From: Aculops lycopersici
Lineage: Eukaryota; Arthropoda; Arachnida; Trombidiformes; Eriophyidae
Direction: 5' to 3'
NCBI GenBank assembly: GCA_015350385.1
Contig: WNKI01000002.1
Span: 3,506,457-3,570,456, forward strand
DNA length: 64,000 nucleotides
Under the pieces are notes generated by a model. That model ran no database searches and had not been told where the DNA came from. It was given only the letters and a program-made list of their open reading frames with translations. Both the position numbers and the translations under genes were made by a program. Positions within the stretch are counted from its first letter, which is position 1, and the number at the start of each line of letters is the position of its first letter. Positions 19,907 through 30,600 of this stretch are shown here, in pieces.

Positions 19907-21874
19907 ATGGCTCCAACAAAATTCCAGATTTATGTTGACCAGAGTATGAGGCAACCAGCTGCTCAAGATCAACCGCCAAAATTGCAACCCCAACCCGCTG
20001 TCGCCGTACCGCAACCAAAGGTCGCCGCTAGTGATCCAAAGGCACCCATGAGATATAAACCTGAGGCTTTAGGACCAAACCAGCGTTTTTATTTTGATGA
20101 ACGAAAATTGTATCCACCGACCGGTGAGGAGTATAGCTTCGAGGAATTGAATTTGTTTGCTTGGAATAAGAAACAACAGGAGCTCAGGGAGAAGCTCTAT
20201 TATGACAAACTGGAGCGAGAAAATGAGGAGTTGCGAGCTCGACTTGAGGCTCTAAGTCAGGAGTTGAACATGCGACCAGCAGGTAGCCAACCACCTGAGA
20301 TGACGCAAGAACCAGTATCACCCATGCGTCGAATCTCCGTTGTACCCCAAAGTTTGCAACCGACTCAAGGGTTGGAGTATACTGACATGTCCGTCTATTG
20401 TGGCTTAGATGATGCTCCAACCGGTGTTCACGAATTCTGGAAGAAGCCGGTGATTCAAGATAGAAACGTTCAAGACAAGAATCCATTTGCACACGACAAG
20501 ATCACACTGCCACTAGATCAATCCCAGTATATTCGAGACAATGTTCCAACATCGACGCCAACTTCGAAGAACGAAAACAAAAAGTCTCTCAATGTAAGGC
20601 GGCTCTCTCGTCCATCTGTTGGCGGTGGCTCGCCAACGCTCAAGTTGAGTCCAATAACTGAGACGAGTCGCGATTGCAACAGCAAATCCTCGTCATCTTC
20701 ATCTGCTGCCAGTGGTACACCAGGAACCGCTAAGAAGGCGTTGCAACCGCTCATTGCAGAATCTCAAGCGATACTCGAGGAACCAGATCGTCCTCTTGAT
20801 CCTAATGATCCAACCACCTTCAAAAAGTTGCTAGTTGGACTAGTTGAGCCGATTGAAAGGCGCGCTGGCTACCATATGAACAATAGAAGCCTTCCCAAGA
20901 TTCGCCAAGGTGCTTGCTTCCAAGCTGGCGATGACAGCTACCTCGTTGACAAGGAACTGTCTAAGGAGAGCCAAACATTCTATGCTCAATTGTTGAATGA
21001 TGACTCAAACGACGATTCAAGTATGGATATTCCGATCAAGACATTTTGTGTTAGAGTCGACCAACCAGCCAATGCTTGGCTATTCTATATTTGTAACGAG
21101 TTACATCGTCGTCTCGTTAGACAGAAGACGAAACCGGACATTGAATTATCAGTTATGATTGCAAATCCAGCAATCTTTTACAACGATGGAAGTATACTCA
21201 TTGATGAATACTTCAGATTCTGCACTATGCACCAATTTCTACAAGCCTGTCAAGAGACCAACAAGCCATTCCCCAAGTCAGTGGCAGCTTATGTATGTTT
21301 AGAGCTTATACAAGTGGTCAAGCAGATGCACAACTGTGGAATTATACATATGAACATCAACCCAAAGAACATAGTGTTCACCTGTTGCCCCAACCGAGAC
21401 GATGTTGCAAATGTAAGCGAACGAACCTCAATCATCAAGCTCATTGGCTTCGAACGAGCTATGGACATGAAACTTTTACCTCACAACTTCAAATTTGAGG
21501 GCAGCCTACAGGAGCTTATTACTTGCGAGATGCGCGACCAGAAACCTTGGACCTACGAAGTCGATTGGTACGGAACTCTAGACTGTATCCACCAAATGTT
21601 TTTTGGTGAGGAAATGCAAGTCGACAAAACCTCAGGTAAATGGATGATCTCAAAACAGATAAAAGGATTCCCAACAAGCGTTTGGACCGACCTCTTTGAG
21701 CAGCTGCTAAATATTGTTGATTTTGAAGCCGCCAAGGGTGTTGTGGATCATTCGATTGATGAACTAACCGCCTGGGTCAAGGCTAACCTAAGTTTCGTCT
21801 TGAAAGAAGCTGCTTATTTGGAAAGTATCTTGGAGGAATACTGCAAAAACAACAACAAAAGCATTAGAACATAA
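19907..21874 (+). CDS. Bub1/BubR1-like spindle checkpoint pseudokinase
   Basis: A 655-residue single-exon protein. Residues 73-81 (GEEYSFEEL) match the conserved GEE(Y/F)SFEE segment of Bub1/BubR1 (Mad3/Bub1 region II), followed by a charged coiled coil (about 86-121) and a Ser/Pro-rich linker. The C-terminal third (about 330-645) is laid out like the Bub1/BubR1 kinase domain. Its catalytic residues are lost: the HxD loop reads HMNINPKN (Asp to Asn483), the DFG site reads GFE (514-516), and the VAIK lysine seems to be Arg. The N-terminal TPR (Mad3/Bub1 region I) and a KEN box, which bind Knl1 and Cdc20/APC in BubR1, are absent. In the family these proteins act at kinetochores in the mitotic checkpoint. 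AATAAA lies at 21938-21943. A decayed partial copy lies at 22974. Confidence 0.82.
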   Translation: MAPTKFQIYVDQSMRQPAAQDQPPKLQPQPAVAVPQPKVAASDPKAPMRYKPEALGPNQRFYFDERKLYPPTGEEYSFEELNLFAWNKKQQELREKLYYDKLERENEELRARLEALSQELNMRPAGSQPPEMTQEPVSPMRRISVVPQSLQPTQGLEYTDMSVYCGLDDAPTGVHEFWKKPVIQDRNVQDKNPFAHDKITLPLDQSQYIRDNVPTSTPTSKNENKKSLNVRRLSRPSVGGGSPTLKLSPITETSRDCNSKSSSSSSAASGTPGTAKKALQPLIAESQAILEEPDRPLDPNDPTTFKKLLVGLVEPIERRAGYHMNNRSLPKIRQGACFQAGDDSYLVDKELSKESQTFYAQLLNDDSNDDSSMDIPIKTFCVRVDQPANAWLFYICNELHRRLVRQKTKPDIELSVMIANPAIFYNDGSILIDEYFRFCTMHQFLQACQETNKPFPKSVAAYVCLELIQVVKQMHNCGIIHMNINPKNIVFTCCPNRDDVANVSERTSIIKLIGFERAMDMKLLPHNFKFEGSLQELITCEMRDQKPWTYEVDWYGTLDCIHQMFFGEEMQVDKTSGKWMISKQIKGFPTSVWTDLFEQLLNIVDFEAAKGVVDHSIDELTAWVKANLSFVLKEAAYLESILEEYCKNNNKSIRT

Positions 21875-22973
21875 TGATTGATTGGAAATCTCCTGGTTTA
21901 GTATATCATTAGAATCTTAATTACAAATTTATACATAAATAAAAAGAAATATGCCTCTCGATTCCACCATTGAACTAATCTATGTGAATTAGAAATTGAT
22001 CGACATGATTAATAAGAGTTGTTTGTTTGATATTCCCGATAGAAGAATACGAGTGATTGTAGCAAAAGCCGGTGACGATTGATCAAGCTGAAGGAGTCAA
22101 AGTGGCCGTTGTCCGGAAGTTGCGACAACGATGACGATCAACTTATCAATCAGTCGATCTAAAGCAAGATAAACAAACATTGAACTTGGCAGACCAGTGG
22201 AAAGGGATCTAGCGACAGAGAGTCAAGGCGAACCGAAGCACGCACCTTGGAGGGTATGATGGGCTAGCGATCGGTAACTGGTAGAAATCTATTCAAAAGT
22301 TTTAGATTCTCTCAACTCTAATCCGAGGTTAAGTCGTTTGAACTTTCCAACGACTTAACCTGAAGAAGCAATGCAAAAGTCTTTGTCCAGATTTCTATGT
22401 CGGGAGAAATGAGTAGTTAACAATATACGACTAGATGTAATATATCAATTAGTGGAGTTTCATTTATAACTTGTGGTTTTAGAGTAGCTGGCACGACTAT
22501 GTCCGCCGGTTGATTTGCACCACATTGAAGCGGAAGTCATGACTAAGATACGGTGTCATTTTTGTTTTTGTCCAACGAATGAGGCTGAGGTTGACACAGA
22601 TTGTTGATTTTATTTGATTATTGCTATTCAATTGAATATAAAACTTTCAATGGTGAACTCGGCTATGAGATAAAACTAGAATCGGCGCAAACCGGAAGTG
22701 GGCATGTGGAAATCGATAGAAATGCTGGATTCCGTATGAAGAGCACTGAGAGATTATTAGCTTGCTTCTTGAGTGTTAACATGATAGTTCTGACCTTGGT
22801 TATGAAAGCCGTTAGATTATGTTTCAACTCAAGTAAAAATATTTGCTCTTTTAGTCATTTCTAGATGTTGACACCTCAGAGTGGATGTAAGAATTAAACC
22901 GATCAGAATTATCGTAAGGCTTCCGGTTTCCGGCGCGTGATGGGATGTGATTTCCACGCATACGCTAGGACTT
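21875..22973. other. intergenic region after the BubR1-like gene
   Basis: Contains the 3' UTR and AATAAA of the upstream gene and two CCGGAAGT motifs (22113-22120, 22692-22699). No gene is supported. Confidence 0.5.
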
Positions 22974-23140
22974 GGCCAAGGTGCTTGCTTACAAGCTGGC
23001 GACGATAGCTTTTTAGCTGCTTATTTGGAGGAACATTGCAGAAATAACAACCAAAGCATAAGAAAATGGTGATTGATCGGAAATCTCTTGGTTTCATTGA
23101 TACATTAATCATTAATACATTAGAACTTTAATTACAAAAT
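22974..23140 (+). pseudogene. truncated copy of the BubR1-like gene
   Basis: The first part (22974-23011) matches 20908-20958 of the BubR1-like gene (GCCAAGGTGCTTGCTT then CAAGCTGGCGA). It then jumps directly to the gene's last codons (GCTGCTTATTTGGA, GCAGAAATAACAACCAAAGCAT) and continues into the parental 3' UTR (GATTGATCGGAAATCTC, TTTAATTACAAAATT). So it is a copy with a large internal deletion, several substitutions and an in-frame TAG near the junction. It cannot encode a functional protein. Confidence 0.8.
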
Positions 23141-23402
23141 TATATATATATCACTCATAGATTATTGTCTAGCCTACTGTCGGGTATATATTGATTCTTG
23201 ATTTTGGCAATGTTAATCGTAATTGTATCATCGTGATACCGTGCGTTTCATTCAGTCTTTATAATAAGGTTCTGTTCGTAGATTAAGTTTCATCATCATT
23301 ATGATGTCGTGAGTTTAATTTCTCGTCTTCACGCTCATTATTTTTGTGTTTTTACAAAGTGAGATTGCTCCAATTCTTTTTTACATCAAATCATAGTGAG
23401 TG
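23141..23402. other. intergenic region, 3' side of ADD gene A
   Basis: AT-rich, 262 bp, with a short TA stretch at its left edge. It presumably holds the 3' UTR of the minus-strand ADD gene. Confidence 0.5.
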
Positions 23403-24410
23403 TCACATAGGTCCTGAAATGGATTTCAAATGATCAATTGCGCGCTTGGACGCCTCGATCACCTTGTTCAGTTTTGATTTATCACAAGCGAAACAGTACC
23501 AAGTCCATGGTTCGGCTTGGTTGTTCTCTTGAGCAGTTAGTATTGGTTCGTCTGGAACATTGCGCTTGATGCAATCGAAACAGAAAAAGAAGTGACACTT
23601 TGATCCGTCCTCTTTAACTGTTGCGCAACCAAACATTGTTCCACCATCGCAACACCATCTACAAAAGTTATCATCTCCATTGACATCGACACCATCATCA
23701 AAGTTTTCAAAATCACCTGTACCATAGGTGTTTCGACACTCGCGACAAACTAAACACTTTAGCAAGGGATGTAGTGCTGCATGTCTTAGGCGAGTGATGG
23801 TTTTCTCGCAAGCTGTACACTGGTAGGGCAATTTCTTTGTTTGACTATCAAATGTAGTCCTATCACTATCTTGGCTAGTATTTGCTTTTGAGTCTTGTTT
23901 CTTCATCCTATTAATTCCAGCTAGATCTACTATGGCCAATTGGGCATCCTCAACCAGTGGAGTAATTCTACTCTTGTCGCAAGAGTAACAAACCCATCGC
24001 TTCTTCTTGGATTCATGATAGGTAGCCTCTAGTATGGGGTCGTTTGGTACGTTGCGTTCAATGCAATCCAAGCAGAAAGCATACTTACACTGATCGCCAT
24101 TCTTTCTCTTCTGACGACATCTAACTAAACCCACATTAACTAAACACCATCTACAATGGTTATCGTATCCCTCCTGGTCGACTCCATCGTCGCGAGATGC
24201 AAAGTCACCGTCGCCATACTTTAGGGAACAACCGCGACATATTAAACATTTGATCAATGGATGGATAATTGCATCTTCAGTTTCCGTTATATAAAGCTCA
24301 CAAGCTGTACATTGATGAGTTCTCTCGGCTCCAGGTTTCTTTGGCGTCAATCCAACCGAGAGTCTTCGGCATGGGTTAAAAGGCAGTATGCGAAAGCTAA
24401 GATTCGACAT
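23403..24410 (-). CDS. double-ADD-domain chromatin protein (ADD1-like, paralogue A)
   Basis: A 335-residue Cys-rich protein made of two ATRX-type ADD modules (about residues 32-160 and 195-325). Each has the order CTAC, HPL-KCL-CR-C, a DG-D acidic loop, CRWC, a Cys/His pair cluster, FCxDCIxRNVP and a final W-CxxCDKS, matching the GATA-finger plus PHD layout of the ATRX ADD domain. In ATRX this reads histone H3 with unmodified K4 and methylated K9. In Drosophila the ADD module is in a separate protein, ADD1, apart from the XNP helicase; the same arrangement is likely here. Two tandem ADDs with no other domain is unusual. The gene lies head to tail with paralogue B, 463 bp away, which suggests tandem duplication. 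The role in heterochromatin is inferred. Confidence 0.85.
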   Translation of the reverse strand: MSNLSFRILPFNPCRRLSVGLTPKKPGAERTHQCTACELYITETEDAIIHPLIKCLICRGCSLKYGDGDFASRDDGVDQEGYDNHCRWCLVNVGLVRCRQKRKNGDQCKYAFCLDCIERNVPNDPILEATYHESKKKRWVCYSCDKSRITPLVEDAQLAIVDLAGINRMKKQDSKANTSQDSDRTTFDSQTKKLPYQCTACEKTITRLRHAALHPLLKCLVCRECRNTYGTGDFENFDDGVDVNGDDNFCRWCCDGGTMFGCATVKEDGSKCHFFFCFDCIKRNVPDEPILTAQENNQAEPWTWYCFACDKSKLNKVIEASKRAIDHLKSISGPM

Positions 24411-24873
24411 CGTTCTCAGTGATAGGGATTTAAATTATTGATTATACATATGTTGTTGTATGGCGCGTTATAAGTTTTATATCAATTCATGAGGATGTAA
24501 TACCAAGGGATGAAATATCGACAATCAATACATAATCTCACTTTTTATCTAAGTTCCGGAAAGATGAAAATCTTGATGCGTGAATATAAATTTTTCATGG
24601 GGCCAACACATGGCTCGACTAATAATTATTGTTGTTGTTATCATTGACTTCTTACGAGAAATTTCACACGTGAACGCAATGCGCGTGTATCGACAACTCA
24701 AACTGTACCCACTGGACTACACTGTAACTATGCTAGATACTCTAGGCTGTGTATCACAATTGCATTATGTAGAACCTGCGTTGAGATATTAAGGAGTCAA
24801 AGTTTATTTAGGGAGGCTATACGTAAAATGTGTAGAAAAGATATACAGGTGTAACTGGGACAGGTGATAATTA
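24411..24873. other. spacer between the two ADD genes
   Basis: 463 bp with no supported gene. It should hold the promoter of paralogue A and the 3' UTR of paralogue B. Confidence 0.5.
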
Positions 24874-26499
24874 TTACTTGGTCGCGGCCAGCGAATTGCA
24901 CAATCGTTTGAGTTCGACGGTGATATCCTCGATCTCGCGGATTGGCCTGCGAATGGACTCGATTTCTGTTTCTAATGCTTGGAGCTTGTTTGGCGCTGGG
25001 TCCTTGAATACAAACTTGAATAGCTCGCCAATGTGTGAGAGCTTCGTGTTGAGTTCTTCAATGCTTGAGTCTTTATTCTTCATCATAAACTCAATACGTT
25101 GGTCAATATCAGACTCACTAGAAGGTCGGGGACGAGTGGCTGCAGCTTCCGGATTGATGACTGACATACGCTGCCTTGCTAGAGAGCTACTTCCATACAA
25201 AGTCGCTCCCTTCTTCTCGGGAATTTTAGACGGTGTAGGCTCTGATGGGGCACTAGTGATGGGTTTGGATGGGGTATCAAGTTTGGTATTAAGACTGTTA
25301 GGTGGCTTGAGGATAGCCACTGCTGGCCTAGTTGGCTGCTCGTTCACTTTTGTTGTTGCTGCATCTACTTTCGAGGTAGACTGTTTGTCCGGCTCTGGAA
25401 TACTGCACATATCACTTTGCTTGGGATTAAGTTTTGCAGTAGCCGGAGTCTTGGGTGTAATGACTGTCTTGGCAGGAGTCTCGTTGGGTTTAAACACCGG
25501 GATTGTTGGTTGGATGGTTGGAGGAGTTGGCGCTGTTGCAGGGGCCGCAGTTGATGTTGGCGCTGTTGCTGGTGCAACTGTTGGTGTCGCTACAGGTGGG
25601 ACAGGTGCTTGTTGTTGCTTTGGAGCCTCGGTTGGTTTTGAGATTTCCGGCTTGGAGGGACTAGTGCTGGCCTTCTCAGGCTCCTTGATACTAGTTACGT
25701 TGCTCGGCGGTGAAACGGTTTTGGCGGTTGCTGGTACCTTGGCCTGTTCTGATACTCTAGTTGGCTCTTTATTGAAACTCGGAGTAAATCCGAGCTTAAG
25801 TCCTCTATTGGTCTTCGGTGAGTCCACACTTTTGGTCATTGTCGCAGTAGAATCGCTCTTCGACGAGGATGATGTTGATGTTTTCTTTGTTTCGAAAACT
25901 GGCACGCTGGTCCTAGTGGGTCGTTTCGGCTCACTATTATCGTCCATCTTCACCTTCTTAGTCGAGTTCCTTGCCCGAGATATCAAATCCTCCATTGCCA
26001 CCTTGGCATCCTCAATTAGGTGGCTGATACGGCTCTTGTCGCAAGCATAACACGTCCACTTGAAATCCTGGTCATCGGCTCTCAAAACTGGATCATCTGG
26101 AACATTGCGCTTGATACACTCCTGGCAGAAGGAGTAGTGGCACCGATCGGCCGAATCATCTTCGGGCTCCTCGTTCTCGTTGTTATTTTGGCCGCATCCA
26201 TAAAGGGTTCCACCATCGAGACACCAGCGGCAAAAGTTGTCGTCGCCTCTCTCGTCGACACCGTCTTCAAATTGAGTAAAATCACCATTGTTGTAAGTGA
26301 TACGACACTTTCGACACATAAGACAGTCGATAAGTGGATGGATGGCAGCTTGATAGCTTGTCTTGATCTTGCTAGTGCAACCCGTACATTTGTACGTAAC
26401 GCTAGACTTTGGTCCCCTCTTCGACGGGGTTTGTGCAGATTGTCGCTTATTATTGACAGGCATACTTGTTGTTTCTACCCTGGATTGTCTCGGTCTCAT
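24874..26499 (-). CDS. ADD-domain chromatin protein (ADD1-like, paralogue B)
   Basis: A 541-residue protein with one ATRX-type ADD domain at about residues 36-160 (CTGC, HPLIDCLMCRKC, CRWCLDGG, CHYSFCQECIKRNVPDDP, W-CYACDKS). A short acidic insertion sits between the zinc pairs. About 250 residues rich in Pro, Thr, Ala and Ser follow, and then a C-terminal charged helical region (about 455-541) that looks like a coiled coil. It is closely related to the neighbouring double-ADD protein, and like Drosophila ADD1 it has no SNF2 helicase. It is expected to be a nuclear histone H3 reader working with an ATRX/XNP-type remodeller; this is family-based inference. The gene is divergent from BLTP3. Confidence 0.87.
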   Translation of the reverse strand: MRPRQSRVETTSMPVNNKRQSAQTPSKRGPKSSVTYKCTGCTSKIKTSYQAAIHPLIDCLMCRKCRITYNNGDFTQFEDGVDERGDDNFCRWCLDGGTLYGCGQNNNENEEPEDDSADRCHYSFCQECIKRNVPDDPVLRADDQDFKWTCYACDKSRISHLIEDAKVAMEDLISRARNSTKKVKMDDNSEPKRPTRTSVPVFETKKTSTSSSSKSDSTATMTKSVDSPKTNRGLKLGFTPSFNKEPTRVSEQAKVPATAKTVSPPSNVTSIKEPEKASTSPSKPEISKPTEAPKQQQAPVPPVATPTVAPATAPTSTAAPATAPTPPTIQPTIPVFKPNETPAKTVITPKTPATAKLNPKQSDMCSIPEPDKQSTSKVDAATTKVNEQPTRPAVAILKPPNSLNTKLDTPSKPITSAPSEPTPSKIPEKKGATLYGSSSLARQRMSVINPEAAATRPRPSSESDIDQRIEFMMKNKDSSIEELNTKLSHIGELFKFVFKDPAPNKLQALETEIESIRRPIREIEDITVELKRLCNSLAATK

Positions 26500-27658
26500 T
26501 AGATATCAGCTATCTTATGTTGAATAAGTAGTCTTTTGAGCTTAGTAGTTTTAGTTGTAACTAGTAGGTAGTGTTTTAATATGTGATGATTCGCAATGTG
26601 TCAATGCTCCTCAACAAGATCACTTTGGAACATGGATAAAACTGCAAACTGCTCTATTTGGTAATGAACATGTGAGAGCGTTCACATTCGACTAAATGCT
26701 TTGTGCTCATCAGCTGCAGTCTACAAAAATGTAAATACTTTCAAAAATTTATTTCCAAAGGATTGCAGCGCAATAAACATGGCACTTTCCCCCCTCCCAA
26801 ATAATCTGAGCCGATTAGCCGGCGCACTCTTGCGGGTTGTTGCGCGGAATTGCAACGCGCGCCGTGCACTTTTTGAATGTGCGTTTGCCCTCACTATATA
26901 TCGGTGCCTATCGTATTGCCCACTTGCTCCCCTTCGGCTACGCGCGTCAAAACATGCAGAAAAAGACAGAGTCGGAAGAGAAGCAAAAAGGTATTTAGAG
27001 CTAATGTGCGCCGTCCGATGGTGACGGCGCCATTTGTAGTCGCCGCCGCTGCTTCGTGGTGAAATTTTTGCCGATTCTGATGCACTCTATTTCGCATTCA
27101 TGTACAATTACTAGTGTGTTTGCCAAACGAAAACGAAAATTTTAAACAACCGCAACACGCAAACACCACGCAAACACCACACCATCATCACCACCACCAC
27201 CACCACAACAACAACAACTGGAGAAAGCGTCGGGGAAATGGCAGATCCTTATCAGTTTTTCCCTGGCTTATCATCATTATACTAGTATCGCCAATTTAAT
27301 GCAATATTACTTCCTTAGTTGTCTTATTCATTTGGCCATCGTCAAGTAAACAATTACTAGCCTTCTCCAGATGTAACCTTAATTTAGAAGACGCAGAAGA
27401 ACAGAGGAAATTCAGGTGGCCTAAACTATTGACACAACTTATTGACTTGCGGCCAAAATTTATAGGGCTTTTTGGTGCTATCACCAACTGGCGCCACATA
27501 GTTTCTGTTATTGTTGTTTTGTTTCCATGTAACATTATATTTACTTTGTAATACTGAAATATATATTTGTGACCGTTGATTGAACAATCCCACTTCCAAG
27601 TCGCTGAGCATAATTTACTGGTTTAGATTAAGGAACTAAAAATTCGCATGTCAACACC
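26500..27658. other. divergent intergenic region between ADD gene B and BLTP3
   Basis: 1.16 kb that must hold two promoters. A GGCGCCATTTG sequence near 27025 recalls a YY1/Pho-type GCCAT site. A CAC/CAA-rich stretch lies at 27160-27215. No gene is seen. Confidence 0.5.
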
Positions 27659-30600
27659 ATGACTTCTCTCATCAAAAACCAGATCCTTAAACATCTTACT
27701 AAATTCTTCAAGGATCTTGCACCTGAACAATTGCAACTGAGTGCCTTTAAGGGATCATGTGAGCTCAATGATTTGCGACTAGAGGAAAAGGTTCTGATGG
27801 AGTTGTTATCCTTCCCAGCTTGGATTAAGATTAACAAGGCAGTATGTGATCAACTCACTATTAGAATTCCATGGACTAAAATCAAGTCTGTACCTATCCA
27901 GATGAACCTTAACGAGGTTACGGTTGAGGTAGAAGTTTGTGAGGAATTTCGTGATATTGGCGAGGAGGCAGAGGAGAATAATTTGTCCAACTTTATCAAC
28001 ACTCAAGCGCCTGGAAAGTATGGTTTTGTCGATAGGGTTATCGATGGAATCACTGTTACTGTAAACAATGTCCTTATCACCTTCAAGTCCAAGATCATGT
28101 CGGCTACCTTTAATTTGTCACGCGTTATCCTCGAGAGTCGATGTCCGAATTGGAAGCCAGGCGAGTTGTCGCTAACAAGGATAAAAGATCCAAATAGAGG
28201 TCAGATCTTGCTATTCAAGATAGTAGAGTGGCAGACAATGAGGTTGGAAGCCAAGTGTTTAACCGACCCCAATCAAGCTCCACTGAGGCTCATCACAAAC
28301 CATGCCCAATGCCGGCTAACTATCAAGAAGAATCTGGACGATTGCTCAGTGGTTGCCGCTAGAATCTTTGTTATATTTGAGGATATTCTTTGGGTGTTAA
28401 CCTTTGCTCAATTTATCTCTGCAGCCTCATTCATTGAGTACATCTTTGCCCTAGTTAAACGATCGCCGATGGGCAAGAAGTCAGGCTTGCAATTCAATGA
28501 TCCAGCCACACCGCTGCCGCATTCAGATGTTAACCAATCTGCCACCTCATTTGGTGTTCCACCGCCAACATCCGCAGGTGGTCCCTATATGTCTCCAATG
28601 AATACGCCTAAACACGGAGTTGCTCAAGCTCCTATCCTAACTGGTAATCTATCCTCCGCTTCACTTATAGAGCAAAAATTTCTATGCTACGACCTTGTAG
28701 AAACATCACTACACCTGTATATCGATAAAGTTGATGCCCACCTCTATGATGACATCGAGATAAGCCCCGGATCCAATAGCTCACGTGACTCTGGTGGTGC
28801 CCTACAAACTACACTTGACCAAATACAAGTGGACTGTTACCCCTACTCTAGGGCTACTTGCGATAGACGCCATTGGTACAAGTGGTTTGATCCGTCGCCC
28901 AACAGTCGCCGCCATTGGATAAATGGTCACTTTGCTGAGTTTGATCTGGTTCAGGTACAGAAGATGCAAGCTGCTGCTGCCGCCGCCGCCGACTCTTCCA
29001 ACTTGTTGGATAAAGAAAGTGAGTCCATCGCAAATATTGAAAACAAGATGTCAAGTCAAAATTATATTCCTATTGCAACCGACGAACAACTGCTATCCCT
29101 CACCGTGTTGGTCAAGATAAAAGATTATTGCATGAATTGTGTCGCAACCAGGCACTCGATGCGAGGAGTGGGATTGAACAAGTTCATCCAAACTGATAAA
29201 GACTACCAGATGCCATCTGAGATGCCCTCCTTATATTTAGAATTGAATTACTTCTATTATTTTGATATGATTAACAGGATGATGGTCTATGATAATGTTC
29301 CAGACCCTTTGGCTTTTATCCACCTTTCACCGACCAAGTTATTATTTGACTCACCAACATTGATATTTCTCAACTCATTCCAGGTCAATCTTTCGAAAGC
29401 TCTATCCCATTTAGAGGATCTTTTTCCCGAGGAGACCACTGCACCCAAGATCCACTGTCGCATTGAAATACTTATGCCCCAGATTAGTTTACCTGCAAAA
29501 CCAACAGAGTCTACGAAACAAGATACCGGTAATACAAGTACAAATCCAAAAACAAACAATGCACAAAATACCCCTTTAGCCACCAGTTCCTTGCTTGTCA
29601 AGTCAGGTAAGATAACCCTAAGTAGTTCATTGCACGACAAGGATCTGATGAAGAAGCTTATGGATTCGATAGAAAAGTTGCGCGAGAACCCGAGTCAGCC
29701 CATTAATCTGGGTGGATATCAGACGAATGCCTCAAAGAAGGACAACTCTTGCACTGGGGATTGGACCAAAGTTTGGAATGCCTCATTGATAAATGGGATG
29801 ACTGAATTTAGTTTACAAAATCAGTTGTGGGCCATTCAATTTGAACCGGTTTGGATGGATTTCATGAACTATGACATTGACGAGCTATCGAGTGGTCAGA
29901 GGTTGGAGCCAATTGTTGAGCCGGTGAATGCGTACGCCTTCATTCACTTAAACCTATCCAACACATTGGCACTACCTACATCAAAAAGTGGAGTCAGCAG
30001 CTCATCAAGCGATGTAAGTGGAAGCCAAGATCGAGCCACCAACAAGAAGAGAGATGTTATATCGATTTTAGTCTCAGTTTTAGATGGATCCATTCTAGCA
30101 AATATGGACAAGATTCAATTTGGCTTCTTGCAGCGATTGGGTATGCATGTCGAAAAGTTATTGCAGCAAATCAAAGCTGATGCCTCCACCATGATTCAAA
30201 TGGACACTGTGGTCGAAGATACACTTGAGGTAAATCTAACCGCTTACATTAAGGAAATCAAGGCAAGATTAATCTTGGACAAGAAGATTGAGAAACAAAT
30301 TGCTTCAATGAGTGACAGTTTCCAGAGTAGCGGGGTTTATCCTCCACAGATCATACCTTCATTTGTCTCATCTGCCAAGACAGCTGATTCAAAGAGCCAC
30401 GAGTTGATTCGCGAGCATACAACAGCCCCCAGACTGGCAACCAATATGCCAAGAGGAAACTTATATGACTCGTCGCGAATTGGACTGTCAAGTCCCAATC
30501 TCCAGCCTCAAACTCCACATGAATCGGATAGATTCATCACCGGCGGTGTTGCCTACTCGCCGCAAGTGGTTGGCGACTCAACAACAGGTGGCATAGCAGT

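Noticed and set aside
22601..22864. 87-codon plus-strand ORF
   Set aside because: It lacks an ATG start, similarity or a polyadenylation signal.
24878..26050. 390-codon plus-strand ORF
   Set aside because: It lies wholly opposite the ADD gene B and its frame is open only because of biased codons on the real strand. No homology or start context was seen.
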